Part shown: positions 32,132 through 41,814 of the stretch, in pieces | Layout of the letters: each line of letters opens with the position of its first letter | Numbering within the stretch: position 1 is the stretch's first letter | Assembly (NCBI GenBank): GCA_036924085.1 | Contig: JAVGWX010000002.1 | Location: 90,301,371-90,365,370 of the forward strand | DNA: 64,000 bases | Direction: 5' to 3' | Source of the DNA: Ariolimax columbianus | Taxonomy: Eukaryota > Mollusca > Gastropoda > Stylommatophora > Arionidae | Program-made: the position numbers and the translations under genes | Notes under the pieces: generated by a model | Databases searched by the model: none | What the model was told of the DNA's origin: nothing | Seen by the model: the letters and a program-made list of their open reading frames with translations, nothing else

Positions 32132-32731
32132 TATCTGGTTGATCCTGCCAGTAGTCATATGCTTGTCTCAAAGATTAAGCCATGCATGTCTAAGTTCACA
32201 CTGTCTCACGGTGAAACCGCGAATGGCTCATTAAATCAGTCGAGGTTCCTTAGATGACACGATCCTACTTGGATAACTGTGGCAATTCTAGAGCTAATAC
32301 ATGCTTACCAAGCTCCGACCCTCGCGGAAAGAGCGCTTTAATTAGTTCAAAACCAATCGTCGTTTCCCCTCGCGGGGTTGCGGCGTCCCCACTGGTGACT
32401 CTGGATAACTTTGTGCTGATCGCATGGCCTCATGTGCCGGCGACGCATCTTTCAAATGTCTGCCCTATCAAATGTCGATGGTACGTGACATGCCTACCAT
32501 GTTTGTAACGGGTAACGGGGAATCAGGGTTCGATTCCGGAGAGGGAGCATGAGAAACGGCTACCACATCCAAGGAAGGCAGCAGGCGCGCAACTTACCCA
32601 CTCCCGGCACGGGGAGGTAGTGACGAAAAATAACAATACGGGACTCTTTCGAGGCCCCGTAATTGGAATGAGTACACTTTAAACCCTTTAACGAGGATCT
32701 ATTGGAGGGCAAGTCTGGTGCCAGCAGCCGC
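32132..32731 (+). pseudogene. 18S rRNA, 5' third, nearly intact but truncated
   Basis: Begins tatctggttgatcctgccag and continues through gtctcaaagattaagccatg, gaatggctcattaaatcagt, ccgaccctcgcggaaagagc, ggagagggagcatgagaaac, agtacactttaaacccttta and ggtgccagcagccgc. This is collinear with small-subunit rRNA to the 530 loop and closest to gastropod-type sequence from memory. It stops at the 530 loop and changes to unrelated order, so it cannot be a functional rRNA. The second base pair region and some loops have changes (for example tcgtttcccctcgcggggtt). Confidence 0.93.
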
Positions 32732-33083
32732 CAAAAAGTACACCTTAGTGGGGTCTAATAGAGAACATGTGCTGGAATTAGACCCTCGAAAATCTTTGGG
32801 GCTACCCTTTAAGAAACTTGACTATCGCTAAGGGAATTGACGAAAGGGCACCACCAGGTGTGGAACCTGCGGCTTAATTTGACTGAACACGCCAATGCTG
32901 TAGAACAACTGACAAATTGAGAGCGCTGCCGTTTGGGTCTAATAATGAACGTACGCTGGTATTAGACTTACGGACGACAAGTCAGCTCAAATGAAAGAAC
33001 GCTACGGAAATCGTGTTTAACTCCGCAGATTTCAAATACCTGGTCATTGACAAACAAAAGCCCTCAATAAATTCGTCTGACCA
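32732..33083 (+). pseudogene. Scrambled 18S/28S-like fragments
   Basis: Contains an 18S-like piece (gggaattgacgaaagggcac and ctgcggcttaatttgactga, 32834-32890) between degenerate copies of a 28S-like motif (gaacatgtgctggaattaga near 32762; gaacgtacgctggtattaga near 32948). Confidence 0.7.
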
Positions 33084-33560
33084 AATAGTGAACGGGTGCT
33101 GGAAATAGATCTGAAGACAGGTCAGTTTTACCCTACAAATGACAGGGCGTTGCTACGGAAAACCAGCTCAAATCGAGAGGAGCCGCAGACACTTTGGTTC
33201 ACGTACCAGGCTGATAAGCCAAGGGCGCGAGGCTACCATGTGGGGGATTACGGCCGAACCCTTGAAAGCCGCAATCCCGCCCAAAATCTCAGCACCACTG
33301 CAATGGGAGGCTCCTACATGCTCGGGACCTGGGGCTTGCGCCCCAGCCCTATCAGGTAGAGCCACAGTAAGAGGTCCTTGCCGCCCGCAAATCAAAGCGG
33401 GCGGAAAACTGCTTGATACTCACCCTATACGGCGATGGGGTGCGAAAAACACCAACCAAAGACTTAGAACCTGGTCGGGGTGTCGAAAACAGTAGAGCAG
33501 CCACCACACTGTGAACTGTCAAGACTCAACCACTGACCATGAGAGTTGTCCGCACACCAG
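33084..33560 (+). pseudogene. 28S rRNA-like 3' segment
   Basis: ccaaatagtgaacgggtgct, agacaggtcagttttaccct, atcgagaggagccgcagaca, ttcacgtaccaggctgataa, gcgcgaggctaccatg, gggattacggccgaac and cctggtcggggtgtcgaaaa follow the order of the 28S 3' end. Degenerate. Matches 20480-20940 in the short element. Confidence 0.75.
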
Positions 33561-34110
33561 GCGATCAACATCTCTGTGACATTACCAGGCTTGTCCTCTG
33601 GCTAAATGCACTCCGGTTACGATATCTACCTCTGTACGTTATCAGCCATAACTATCATGCTGGACGCAGAAGAGATGCAGACCAGCGGACATTGCACACC
33701 TGCCCCACTGTGTCAACACCCCAGGTGGCGGGGAATGCTAGGCGTACCATCCCTGCATAGTGGCCAAGAAAATAAAGGGAAAAGGAGATACCCCACTCAC
33801 ATGCAAATGCTACGTTTCTGGCAGGACGTGACGATCCTGGGATACAGACACACTGGACTGCCTCTCTTCCGGGTAAACCAGTCCATCTCATATATCACAT
33901 ACCATCATTGCACCCTATAGACACGAGTAGTGAAGACTCGATAGTCTGGAAAGACAACTTCCATAGGAGAGAAAACTCTGATCGTAAACAACTGCTGCCT
34001 TGCAGATAGGCTGGGGACAGCCAAAGGCTAAGGAGGGCATCCCTACAGAAACGCCTGTTGAAATCGGATGCACGGGCCGCAAGCCTAACAAAACAGTGCA
34101 ACGTAAATCA
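33561..34110 (+). other. LINE leader with SINE-like module
   Basis: Shared with 20936-21700 of the short element. The last 70 bp (34050-34110: gttgaaatcggatgcacggg, ccgcaagcctaacaaaacag, tgcaacgtaaa) match the body of SINE family A (55255-55315: ccgaagtcagatgcgctggg, aaaaccgtagtgcaacgta). Confidence 0.7.
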
Positions 34111-37100
34111 CAGTATGATGGCAGCACAACCTATTCGAAAAACGTATGGCGCTCATCCTGAGGAGACCCGCCAGGCAGCGATAGCGCCGGGCCCCACGCC
34201 TCGAAGGGGCCCACCCTTGACTACTGGTGGTCACCCACCCATGTGTCGTGGAGTCAAGGCACATGGCTATGGGGAAACGACTATTGGCCAAAACCTCAAG
34301 ACCCTCAGAATATTACAGTGGAATGCGGAGGGAGTCATTAACAAAAAACTTTCCCTAACACATCACCTGCATGAAGGTAAGATTGACGTGGCATGTATCC
34401 AGGAAACGCACCTCAACAAAAACCATAAATTCTCAATCAGAGGATACCAGACTTTCCGTCTAGATAGAGAAGGCCACAAAGGAGGGGTCCTGATACTGAC
34501 CAGAAACAGCATACCGAGTAGCGCGGTACCTGTCAATCACACCGGACAAGCAGAAATTGTAGGAGTTGACATAATGGCTCAAGAGACGAAGCTCCGCATT
34601 TTCAATCTGTACGGACCACCAAACAGAGACCTATCGCTCTCGAGTATGGAGGTCAGAGACTCCAACTGCATCGTGGTTGGAGATTTCAACAGCCACTCGG
34701 AGAGATGGGGATACTCTGACACAGACAGCAGAGGTGACGAAGTGGAAGATTGGGAGATAGATGCAAATCTCTCCCTAATCAATAGGCCGGAGGATAGCCC
34801 TAGCTTCTATTCAAGAACATGGCATACCACCTCGACTCCAGATTTGGCCTTCTCCACACAGGACATACACTATAAAATAGACCGCCAGGTGCTAAACCAA
34901 CTGGCAGGTAGCGACCACAGGCCGATCAGGCTAACCATTGACATGGAAGTAGGCCCACAGGAAACAAAACCGCTCCCACGTTGGAATTACAAACGAGCCG
35001 ACTGGGACAGATTTGCAATCCTGACAGATGGGCTGTGTGAAACCATCAACACACGAAACACCAAAATGAAGCCCATGGTAGAGAGCCTAAGCAAGGCAAT
35101 AATGCAAGCCGCCACTGAAACCATCCCAAGAGGAGCTAGGAAAAACTATAAGCCCTACTGGAATGATGAGTTACAGAAAGTGGAAGATGCAGTAACAAAT
35201 GCGAGGAACATGGCAGAACGAGAAAAATCCGTGGAGGCAAACATCGCCCTCAAAGCCGCCGCGGCGAAGTACAAACACACTCTCAAGCAAACAGCAAGAG
35301 AAAGTTGGAAAAATAAAACGGAAAGTTTAAACCTGGACAAAGAAGGGAACAAGCTATGGAAGCTAGTCAGAGCCATGAACGACGAAACCCCGTCAAATAA
35401 ACAAATTACTATCAAGCAAGGCGAGAACTTGATCACAGGTAAGAAAGCCGCAAACGCCTTTGTCGATCACTATGCCAGAGCAAACCACATCGAGGTCCCT
35501 GCAGATAAGCATACAGACATTAGCGAAGAGCTAAAGGGGCACGAAAACATAAATACGGCTCCTGAAGAGCACATGATGGCCAAACTAACAATGCGCGAAA
35601 TGGAAGAGGCTATGAGAACACTAAAGAGAAGGAAATCTCCCGGAAAAGACGGGATAACAAACGAAATACTGATGGGGCTGGGCCAAACAGCGAAGGAAAA
35701 ACTACTATCAGTCCTGAACCAAAGCTGGAAAAGGGGTATTGTACCCCAGGCATGGAAAGATGCAATACTGGTACCAGTACCAAAAACAGGAAAGGACAAA
35801 ACAGATCCGAATGGATACAGGCCCATAAGCCTACTGAGCTGTGTCGGCAAGCTGATGGAACGGATGATAAACACCAGACTGATGTGGCATCTGGAAGAAA
35901 AACGAATACTAATTCCACAGCAAGCCGGCTTTAGACAGCACAGATCCACTGAGGACCAGGTCATCCTCATAGCCCAGGAGATAGAAGATGCCTACCAGGC
36001 ACAGAAACACACAGTAGCTGTTTGGGTGGATCTGGAAAAGGCATTTGACAAAGTCTGGAAGGATGGACTTAGAGTCAAGCTAAGAAGAAGTGATGTTTGT
36101 GGGAAGATGTACAAGTGGATCAACCACTACCTCAAACAAAGAACGGCCAGAGTCCAAGTACAAGGGCAGATGAGCAAAAAGGTGACACTCGAGCAGGGAG
36201 TACCCCAAGGGGGAGTACTGTCACCCACACTCTTCCTGGTATATATAAACGATATTACAGAGAATATACCAAGAAGAGTCCATAGCTCAATGTTTGCAGA
36301 CGATCTGGCTATGTGGACCTCTGAAAAGAATCTCACCATAGCAAGAAATCGGATGCAAACGGCCCTAACATCGCTGGAAGAGTGGGCGAACTCATGGCTG
36401 GTCAAAATAAACGAGGAGAAAACCACGTGCACAATATTCTCGCTCTCATTAAAACCCCAAAGTACCAAATTAAGCCTAAATGGCAAAATCCTGCAGCCAA
36501 ACGACAACCCAACCTATCTGGGAGTCACATTTGATCGGCGCATGACATGGAAAAGTCAGATTGAGAGAAACCGAATGAAAGCCAGAGAAAGAATGGCGAT
36601 CATGAGGAAACTTGCTGGCACAAGCTGGGGAGCAGACGAAGGCATACTAAAGAAACTGTACACTGGAAGAGTGAGACCAGTTCTCGAGTATGGCATCGCG
36701 GCATGGACAACAGCAGCAAAGGCGAACTTCGATAAAGTTAACAAACTTCAAAACCAAGCCATGAGAATCATAACTGGTGGCATGAAGTCAACGCCAATTG
36801 TAGAACTTGAAAAGATTACAAAACTGCAATCCATGACCGACAGAAGAGACTGCAGAGCCCAGCTGCAGTCAGAGAAACTCCGAAGACTGACGGACCATCC
36901 AATGTACCAGAGGCTAAACAATTTGGGAACTGGGAAACTAAAGCGGAGAAACTTTGCAGAAATAGCCAAAGCAAAGATGCACGAAGATCCCATAAACGCA
37001 CTAACAACACCAAAACCCATCACTACTGTACGAAAACCTACTTGGAGGCAGGATATATTTCCAGAGGTGGTAGAAAATATACCAGGTATTGCAAACAAAA

Positions 37101-37975
37101 ACTGCCAGACCGAAAAAGAAAGGAGAGACACTACCTTAAGCTTCATAACGAAAAGCTACCCAAGCATGGACTGGACCCATGCATACACCGACGGTTCTGT
37201 AACAAACACTACACAGAACGGAGGGGCAGGAGCATTCCTGAACCTACCAAATGGCAGAAAAATAACACTGTCATTCGCTACTGGTAAGTACACGAGCAAT
37301 TTCAGAGCAGAGGCAGAGGCACTGAGGGCGGCAGTGGAAGAAATGGCAACACACAGTGAAAATGAGAGCCATATAGTCCTGCTGACAGATGCTCTCGCCG
37401 TAGTCACAGCGCTAAAAAGCCAGAAAAACACTGAGCTTAATGACTTAAGAGCAGCACTCTGCAAACTGTGCCAACAGTCCGCACCAAAAAGGGTAGTGGT
37501 ACAGTGGGTTCCGTCACACTGCAACATCCAAGGCAACGAGGAGGCAGACAGACTGGCAAAAGAAGGTGCAAGGCTACCACAAATAGATACCAGTATGACG
37601 TACGAAGAGTCAAAACGGCTTATCAAAGCCAGGTACATGTCCAAATGGGAAACCGAACATACTGGTTACACCAAAAACGATGCCTATTACCAGTTGAACC
37701 GAAGAGAGCAGGTCGTTGTCTTCAGACTTCGCACTGGCCACAACAGACTGAGGTACCACCTCTTCAACAAATTGAAGATAGGGTGTACCGACGAATGCCC
37801 GTGCGGTACTGGTAAAATGACCACTGAACATCTGCTGCAGAACTGCCCGACATACGAGGATCAGAGAGAGCAGATGTGGCCATTGCCAGTGGAACTGCAA
37901 GACAAGCTCTATGGTAGTGGCGAGAGTCTCAGGATGACCGCCGCTTTTTTCGAGAAAATAATGGTTACTGTCTGA
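34058..37975 (+). CDS. I-group LINE polyprotein: endonuclease, reverse transcriptase, RNase H
   Basis: An open 1305-codon frame. The first ATG (34058) lies in the leader module; a start at 34115 or 34241 is equally possible. AP-like endonuclease at about 84-295: LQWNAEG, CIQETHL, IVVGDFNSHSERWGY, TPDLAFS, GSDHRPI, with all key residues visible. RT at about 560-830: GYRPISLLSCVGKLMERMIN, VWVDLEKAFDKVWKDG (near 654), GVPQGGVLSP (near 713), FADD (near 746). RNase H at about 1036-1165: AYTDGS, FRAEAEALRA, LLTDALAV, WVPSHCNIQGNEEADRLA. C-terminal Cys/His: CPCGTG...EHLLQNCP near 1247. No separate ORF1 is seen. It is predicted to nick DNA and reverse-transcribe its own RNA. The intact frame suggests recent activity. 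Confidence 0.95.
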   Translation: MKSDARAASLTKQCNVNHSMMAAQPIRKTYGAHPEETRQAAIAPGPTPRRGPPLTTGGHPPMCRGVKAHGYGETTIGQNLKTLRILQWNAEGVINKKLSLTHHLHEGKIDVACIQETHLNKNHKFSIRGYQTFRLDREGHKGGVLILTRNSIPSSAVPVNHTGQAEIVGVDIMAQETKLRIFNLYGPPNRDLSLSSMEVRDSNCIVVGDFNSHSERWGYSDTDSRGDEVEDWEIDANLSLINRPEDSPSFYSRTWHTTSTPDLAFSTQDIHYKIDRQVLNQLAGSDHRPIRLTIDMEVGPQETKPLPRWNYKRADWDRFAILTDGLCETINTRNTKMKPMVESLSKAIMQAATETIPRGARKNYKPYWNDELQKVEDAVTNARNMAEREKSVEANIALKAAAAKYKHTLKQTARESWKNKTESLNLDKEGNKLWKLVRAMNDETPSNKQITIKQGENLITGKKAANAFVDHYARANHIEVPADKHTDISEELKGHENINTAPEEHMMAKLTMREMEEAMRTLKRRKSPGKDGITNEILMGLGQTAKEKLLSVLNQSWKRGIVPQAWKDAILVPVPKTGKDKTDPNGYRPISLLSCVGKLMERMINTRLMWHLEEKRILIPQQAGFRQHRSTEDQVILIAQEIEDAYQAQKHTVAVWVDLEKAFDKVWKDGLRVKLRRSDVCGKMYKWINHYLKQRTARVQVQGQMSKKVTLEQGVPQGGVLSPTLFLVYINDITENIPRRVHSSMFADDLAMWTSEKNLTIARNRMQTALTSLEEWANSWLVKINEEKTTCTIFSLSLKPQSTKLSLNGKILQPNDNPTYLGVTFDRRMTWKSQIERNRMKARERMAIMRKLAGTSWGADEGILKKLYTGRVRPVLEYGIAAWTTAAKANFDKVNKLQNQAMRIITGGMKSTPIVELEKITKLQSMTDRRDCRAQLQSEKLRRLTDHPMYQRLNNLGTGKLKRRNFAEIAKAKMHEDPINALTTPKPITTVRKPTWRQDIFPEVVENIPGIANKNCQTEKERRDTTLSFITKSYPSMDWTHAYTDGSVTNTTQNGGAGAFLNLPNGRKITLSFATGKYTSNFRAEAEALRAAVEEMATHSENESHIVLLTDALAVVTALKSQKNTELNDLRAALCKLCQQSAPKRVVVQWVPSHCNIQGNEEADRLAKEGARLPQIDTSMTYEESKRLIKARYMSKWETEHTGYTKNDAYYQLNRREQVVVFRLRTGHNRLRYHLFNKLKIGCTDECPCGTGKMTTEHLLQNCPTYEDQREQMWPLPVELQDKLYGSGESLRMTAAFFEKIMVTV

Positions 37976-38000
37976 CTGTGTACGCAGAAGAAGAAGAAGA
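37976..38000 (+). other. Very short 3' UTR and GAA tail
   Basis: Only ctgtgtacgcagaagaagaa and a few more bases separate the stop codon from the TSD. Similar tails end 17862-19731, 20339-21734 and several family B SINEs, so this is the likely RT recognition end. Confidence 0.8.
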
Positions 38001-38270
38001 AGATCTAGAAGTCAGGTCTCTTGCCTTAACGTCAGATCACTCATAACTAATTGACTTGTCTCTTTCCCAATCACGTCTCTGATTCCTTGAAACCAGATCT
38101 CTTTTTCCCCAGAAGACAAATGTCTTAATTCTAGACAGCTCTCATTCCCAAAAGTCAGATCTCTCCAACTCTGAAGTCAAGTCTGCAAATCCGAAAAGTC
38201 AGATGTTTAAGCACAAGAAGTCATGCTTCTCAGTCCACGAATACACACATTACATGACTAAAAGTTTGGT
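38001..38270. repeat. Satellite, right part (TSD at 38001-38014)
   Basis: agatctagaagtcaggtctc and further degenerate aagtcagatctctc-like units continue the array interrupted at 31525. Confidence 0.9.
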
Positions 38271-38480
38271 CTCCCTCTCCCCCTCAGCTAGATGTCCATC
38301 CCCCTGTTATCACAGGCTAAGAATTAGTGCAGTAGTAGAATCGTCCCCGGCCTTCAATCAAATTGAGGTCCAAAAGGTGACTTCCGTCTGTATTTGAGTT
38401 CTTCAATTATGGTAGCTGTCATTGTTTTAGATTTCCTGAAGTGACTGCCGCCATAACATTGATCTTGTCCGTCATTTTGT
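38271..38480. other. Unassigned; shares a block with 40645-40735
   Basis: acttccgtctgtatttgagt and atggtagctgtcattgtttt resemble 40647-40700. A decayed interspersed repeat of unknown class. Confidence 0.45.
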
Positions 38481-39200
38481 TTCAGGTCGGGGAGATTAAG
38501 ATACGAAATAAAGTTGGAAGTAAGTAGTTTTTGTCCGACCGGTAATCTGCATGGCTCTTTGTCTGTATTGTCCGAGTTTCCTTCCGATAAGACAGATGTG
38601 TCTTTTGTTTGTTTTTCTTATAATCAGGTTTGCTTGACTTTACTGAATTTATTCTTCCACTGATGTGGTGAATGGTGGTGGGGAGCTGCAGGTCTCGCTC
38701 TATGGCCAGGTGTGTTGCCATGGTTAATGTCAGCCCATGCAGGTAAATGATACTTTCCTGTATCCTTCTAGTGATGCAAAGAAACGTGGTGGGGAGATGC
38801 AGGTCTCGTACTTGGGCCACGTGTGTTGCTGTGAGTCCATGCTGGTAAAGGATGCGTTCCTGTATCCTTCCACTGATGTCGTGAAGTGAAGTGGGGAGAT
38901 GCAGGTCTCGTACTTGGACCAGATGTGTTGCTGGGGTTGATGTGAGCCCATGCTGGTAAATGATGTCTCTGGAGTTTTTATCCATTTTTCTCGTGGTCTC
39001 CCCTTTTTCTCTGAACCCCATATCCTACTGTTTTATGTTTTAAATGAAGCAGATCTGGTTTCATTCCCACGAGATGGTCCAACCACTTTACTTTCTGTAC
39101 ATGCATGAATTCTTGGGAGTATGTTGTTTCAACAATGTGTCTGATGTCGGTATTTTTTCTGTATGTTTTTTCTCGTGACGTTAGTTTCTTTTCTCGTGCG
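38481..39200 (-). mobile_element. RTE-type LINE fragment carrying a ~115-bp triplication
   Basis: On the minus strand one frame gives KKGRPREKWIKTPE (near 39010-38960), the GRPRRRW block of RTE-like C-termini. Immediately after it, three ~115-bp units (38660-38960; gaggtctcgtacttggacca-like in +) are tandemly repeated and keep one 179-codon frame open (39021-38482) with repeats of YQHGLT...VRDLHLPT. This is probably repeat expansion inside a dead element, not a gene. Confidence 0.6.
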
Positions 39201-39764
39201 TCTCATTTCACAGTTTGCAATTTTCTTTTCTTGTCTTTGGACAAAGACCAGCTTTGGCACTGATAGCAGAGTTGGTAATAAAATAGTGTCTATCAGTTGC
39301 CGTTGTATTTCTATACTGATGTTTGAGTATTAGTGACAGTTGGTAGGTCATTGCACTTACTTGTTGACATCTGGTTTCGATTTTTCTCTCCAATCATGTC
39401 CTCGATGTGAAAATCGTGCTGCTTTAGGGAAATAAACAAATCTAACATTTATACCACGTGTCGACCCTTAAGACAAGCGGCGTTTATTCTTCAACCCGAT
39501 ACATTCCTACACCGGAGAGATTGAAAAAAAGCAGAATGTCATCACTATCATGATTCCAGAACGTAGTCTTCAACACAACAGCTTTGTATACATCGCAGAT
39601 TAGGATCAGTGGACGAGCGTCATACAAAGACATCGCACGCCTGTCCGTAATAGCCTAATGCCTTTAGGCGGGGTCGACCTATTGTCCTCCTTCCAGGAAC
39701 CATGCCCTTCATTATCCCAGTCTCTAGTACGATTATTGCTATTTTTATTTAATTAATTTTCTCC
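39201..39764. other. No recognised feature
   Basis: AT-rich. No coding signal. Confidence 0.4.
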
Positions 39765-40027
39765 ATTGACCATATTTATTATTTTTTAATTTTTTGCGTT
39801 CGCCTTATTTCTCTAGTCCCCAAGGCGGTGTGATTGCACTGTGGTTTTTATTTTGCGCCTGTCGGCCTAGTGCATCCGACTTCAGCATACATTTTATGTA
39901 AGCGTCTACTTCCTCCTGCATCCCCGGGGTAACGACTAGTGCTGTGATAGGGATCGAACCCAGCACTTTCGGATTGTGAGCCGTGCCACTTATCCACTAG
40001 GCCACGCCGTCCCCTTATTGACCATAT
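39765..40027 (-). mobile_element. tRNA-derived SINE family A, copy 1 with TSD
   Basis: On the minus strand the head reads ggggacggcgtggcctagtg, then gataagtggc (A-box-like) and gctgggttcgatccctatca (B box), an RNA polymerase III internal promoter. The body carries cgaagtcggatgcactaggc, and the tail is gagaaataaggcgaacgcaa. TSD attgaccatat at 39765-39775 and 40017-40027. Confidence 0.92.
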
Positions 40028-41051
40028 GACTTTGAAAAACGGGTGGTCCATCGGGTTGTTTTCTAGTTTCCTGACCATGGATCACGGGTTTTCAAAACCC
40101 TGATACAACAAAACCAAGTTTTCACATTGGGTAGAAACTGCATGGACAAGTTGCTTTTAGTTTTAAGCGCTTTAAATACGCGGCAGATAAAAGTATATGC
40201 AAAGAATAACCACAATTAATTATCGGAAATACTCGTGTTATACTTGCAAAGGACAATGTCTTCCCCGTGTATCCTTAATAAAATGGTATATAATGCAGCA
40301 AACACCACGCACAGCCATTTCGAATCACCTGTTACGTCATGTCTACTAACTGACAGTACATAAAGGTATGGTCGATGGTTAAGGAACTGCTTGAGGATAT
40401 ATTTGATGGTCAAAAGGTCTGAGCGAGAATATTTCGATGAGCAAAGGTTGGCCTTCAGTTTAGTCGCAATACTGATTCCTCGACGTCCCCACACTGTCAG
40501 CCAATCTCATAAACAATCATTTACACAAATCACACTAACCACCACAATAAGAGCGACTTTCGTGTTTTGATTCATATTTCCATTAGGGACCCGCAAGCAA
40601 CAAAACTGAGACAATAAAATGTAGCCGTGTTAGAGATCAGTGAGGTCACTTCCGTTTATGTTTTGAGTACTTCAAAAATGGGAACTGTCATTATTTTTGT
40701 TTTGCTAAAAGGATATGTGATGCACCATTAACCTTGCCAAGCCTTTTCATTCTTTGCCAACTCAAAATTTTGAAAAGCGGACACGATAAGGACTTAACCA
40801 CATGAGGATTTGAAAGTGATCGTAGAAATGGATATAACACATAGTAACAAAAAACAACTTTGCCAGGCATGCACTAGATTGGAACGCACCCACATGGGAA
40901 GATGTGAGTGTGAAGGTCGAGAAGCCAGACGAATAGCAGTGCAAGAAACGGCAGCGTGGGTCGCTAATGTAAAATTAAGAAATGTAGTAGAGGCAGTCCC
41001 ATAGCGGACATGCCGTCGTGGATGAAGTGAGTAGATCTTCATTTTTATGCT
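40028..41051. other. No recognised gene
   Basis: Contains the 38.4-kb-like block at 40645-40735. The 64-codon frame 40810-41004 has Cys pairs (CQACTR, MGRCECEG) but no domain I can name. Confidence 0.4.
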
Positions 41052-41331
41052 GTCACGGTGTTATTTTTTTTTAATTATTTTTTTGCGTTCGCCTTATTTC
41101 TTTACTTCCAAATGCGGTGAGCGCTGCACTTTGTTTTTATTTTGCGCCTGACGGCCTAGTGCATCAGACTTCGGCATGCATTTATGTAAGGGACTGCTTC
41201 GTCCTGCATTTTCTAATGGTTTGCTTCTCCAGGGTAACGGCCTGTGCTGTAATGGGGATTGAACCCAGCACCTTCAGATTGTGAGCCGTACCACTTAACC
41301 ACTAGCCTACGCCGTCCCCGTCACGGTGTTA
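41052..41331 (-). mobile_element. tRNA-derived SINE family A, copy 2 with perfect TSD
   Basis: The same tRNA head (minus: ggggacggcgtaggctagtg, gttaagtggtacggctcaca, gctgggttcaatccccatta), body and A-rich tail. A 12-bp TSD, gtcacggtgtta, lies at 41052-41063 and 41320-41331. It inserted within or next to the LINE relic at 41340. Confidence 0.93.
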
Positions 41332-41775
41332 ACGAGATGTGTGTTGACCAGAGTTCTTCCTGACTGTCTTGTTGTCTGTGAGTCAATCAATACAAACCCA
41401 TTTTCCTCTGGATCATGGGACATTGATCCCATCCCGCCATAATATACGGTCATGTGCCACTCTTTGCTTCTCCCCATGTGTAACCGTTCAATTAAGTTAC
41501 CTGTCGCATTCTTTTCTCCGTGTACTATTAGGGCTACCTCTCGTGCTCTTCCCTTGAAGATTCCATGTGAGAGCCGGCGTGGCCTGGTTGAACGGTGCCA
41601 TCCTGAGCGAATGTCCCATATAGACCCATTTACTTCTTCTAATCTGTTGTTCAAGGGATTGATGTTGACACCTTTCTCGTAGGTCGTTATTTCGCACCAT
41701 GTTCTTGTGCCGAATATCCTTCGTAGACATATGTTAAAGAAGGGCTGGAGTCTATGTGGCATAGCTATGTCCGTT
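41332..41775 (-). mobile_element. RTE/CR1-type LINE C-terminal fragment
   Basis: Minus strand, frame-broken: FFNICLRRIFGTRTWCEITT, then YMGHSLRMAPFNQATPALTW and NLQGKSTRGSP. Corresponds to the family pattern NKCLRRIL.I.W ... WIGHTLRK....TRQALTWNPQGKRKRGRP. Confidence 0.75.
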
Positions 41776-41814
41776 CTTCATATCTCCCCTCTATCCAACA
41801 TTACGGACTTCTTC

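Larger units (their letters stand above)
31526..38000 (+). mobile_element. Full-length I-like LINE with an rRNA-derived leader
   Basis: A single 6475-bp insertion in a satellite, flanked by a perfect 14-bp TSD. Order: 31526-32131 GC-rich probable 5' external transcribed spacer; 32132-32731 5' third of 18S; 32732-33560 mixed 18S/28S-like pieces; 33560-34110 unique leader with a SINE-like module; 34058-37975 open ORF; a 3' UTR of about 12 bp; and a (GAA)n tail. The TSD brackets leader and ORF together, so the rRNA-like sequence came in as part of the same cDNA. A 5'-truncated sister lies at 17862 and an ORF-less sister at 20339. Confidence 0.92.

Noticed and set aside
32132..32731. A functional 18S rRNA gene
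   Set aside because: Stops at the 530 loop and is followed by scrambled fragments, all inside a TSD-flanked retrotransposon.
31526..34110. Assembly chimera joining rDNA to a LINE
   Set aside because: A perfect TSD flanks the whole unit and an independent element at 20339 carries the same leader, so a simple misassembly is unlikely, although long reads should still confirm it.
38482..39021. 179-codon minus frame as a new repeat protein
   Set aside because: The repeats are ~115-bp DNA duplications next to a GRPREKW LINE block in another frame; better explained as an expanded dead element.
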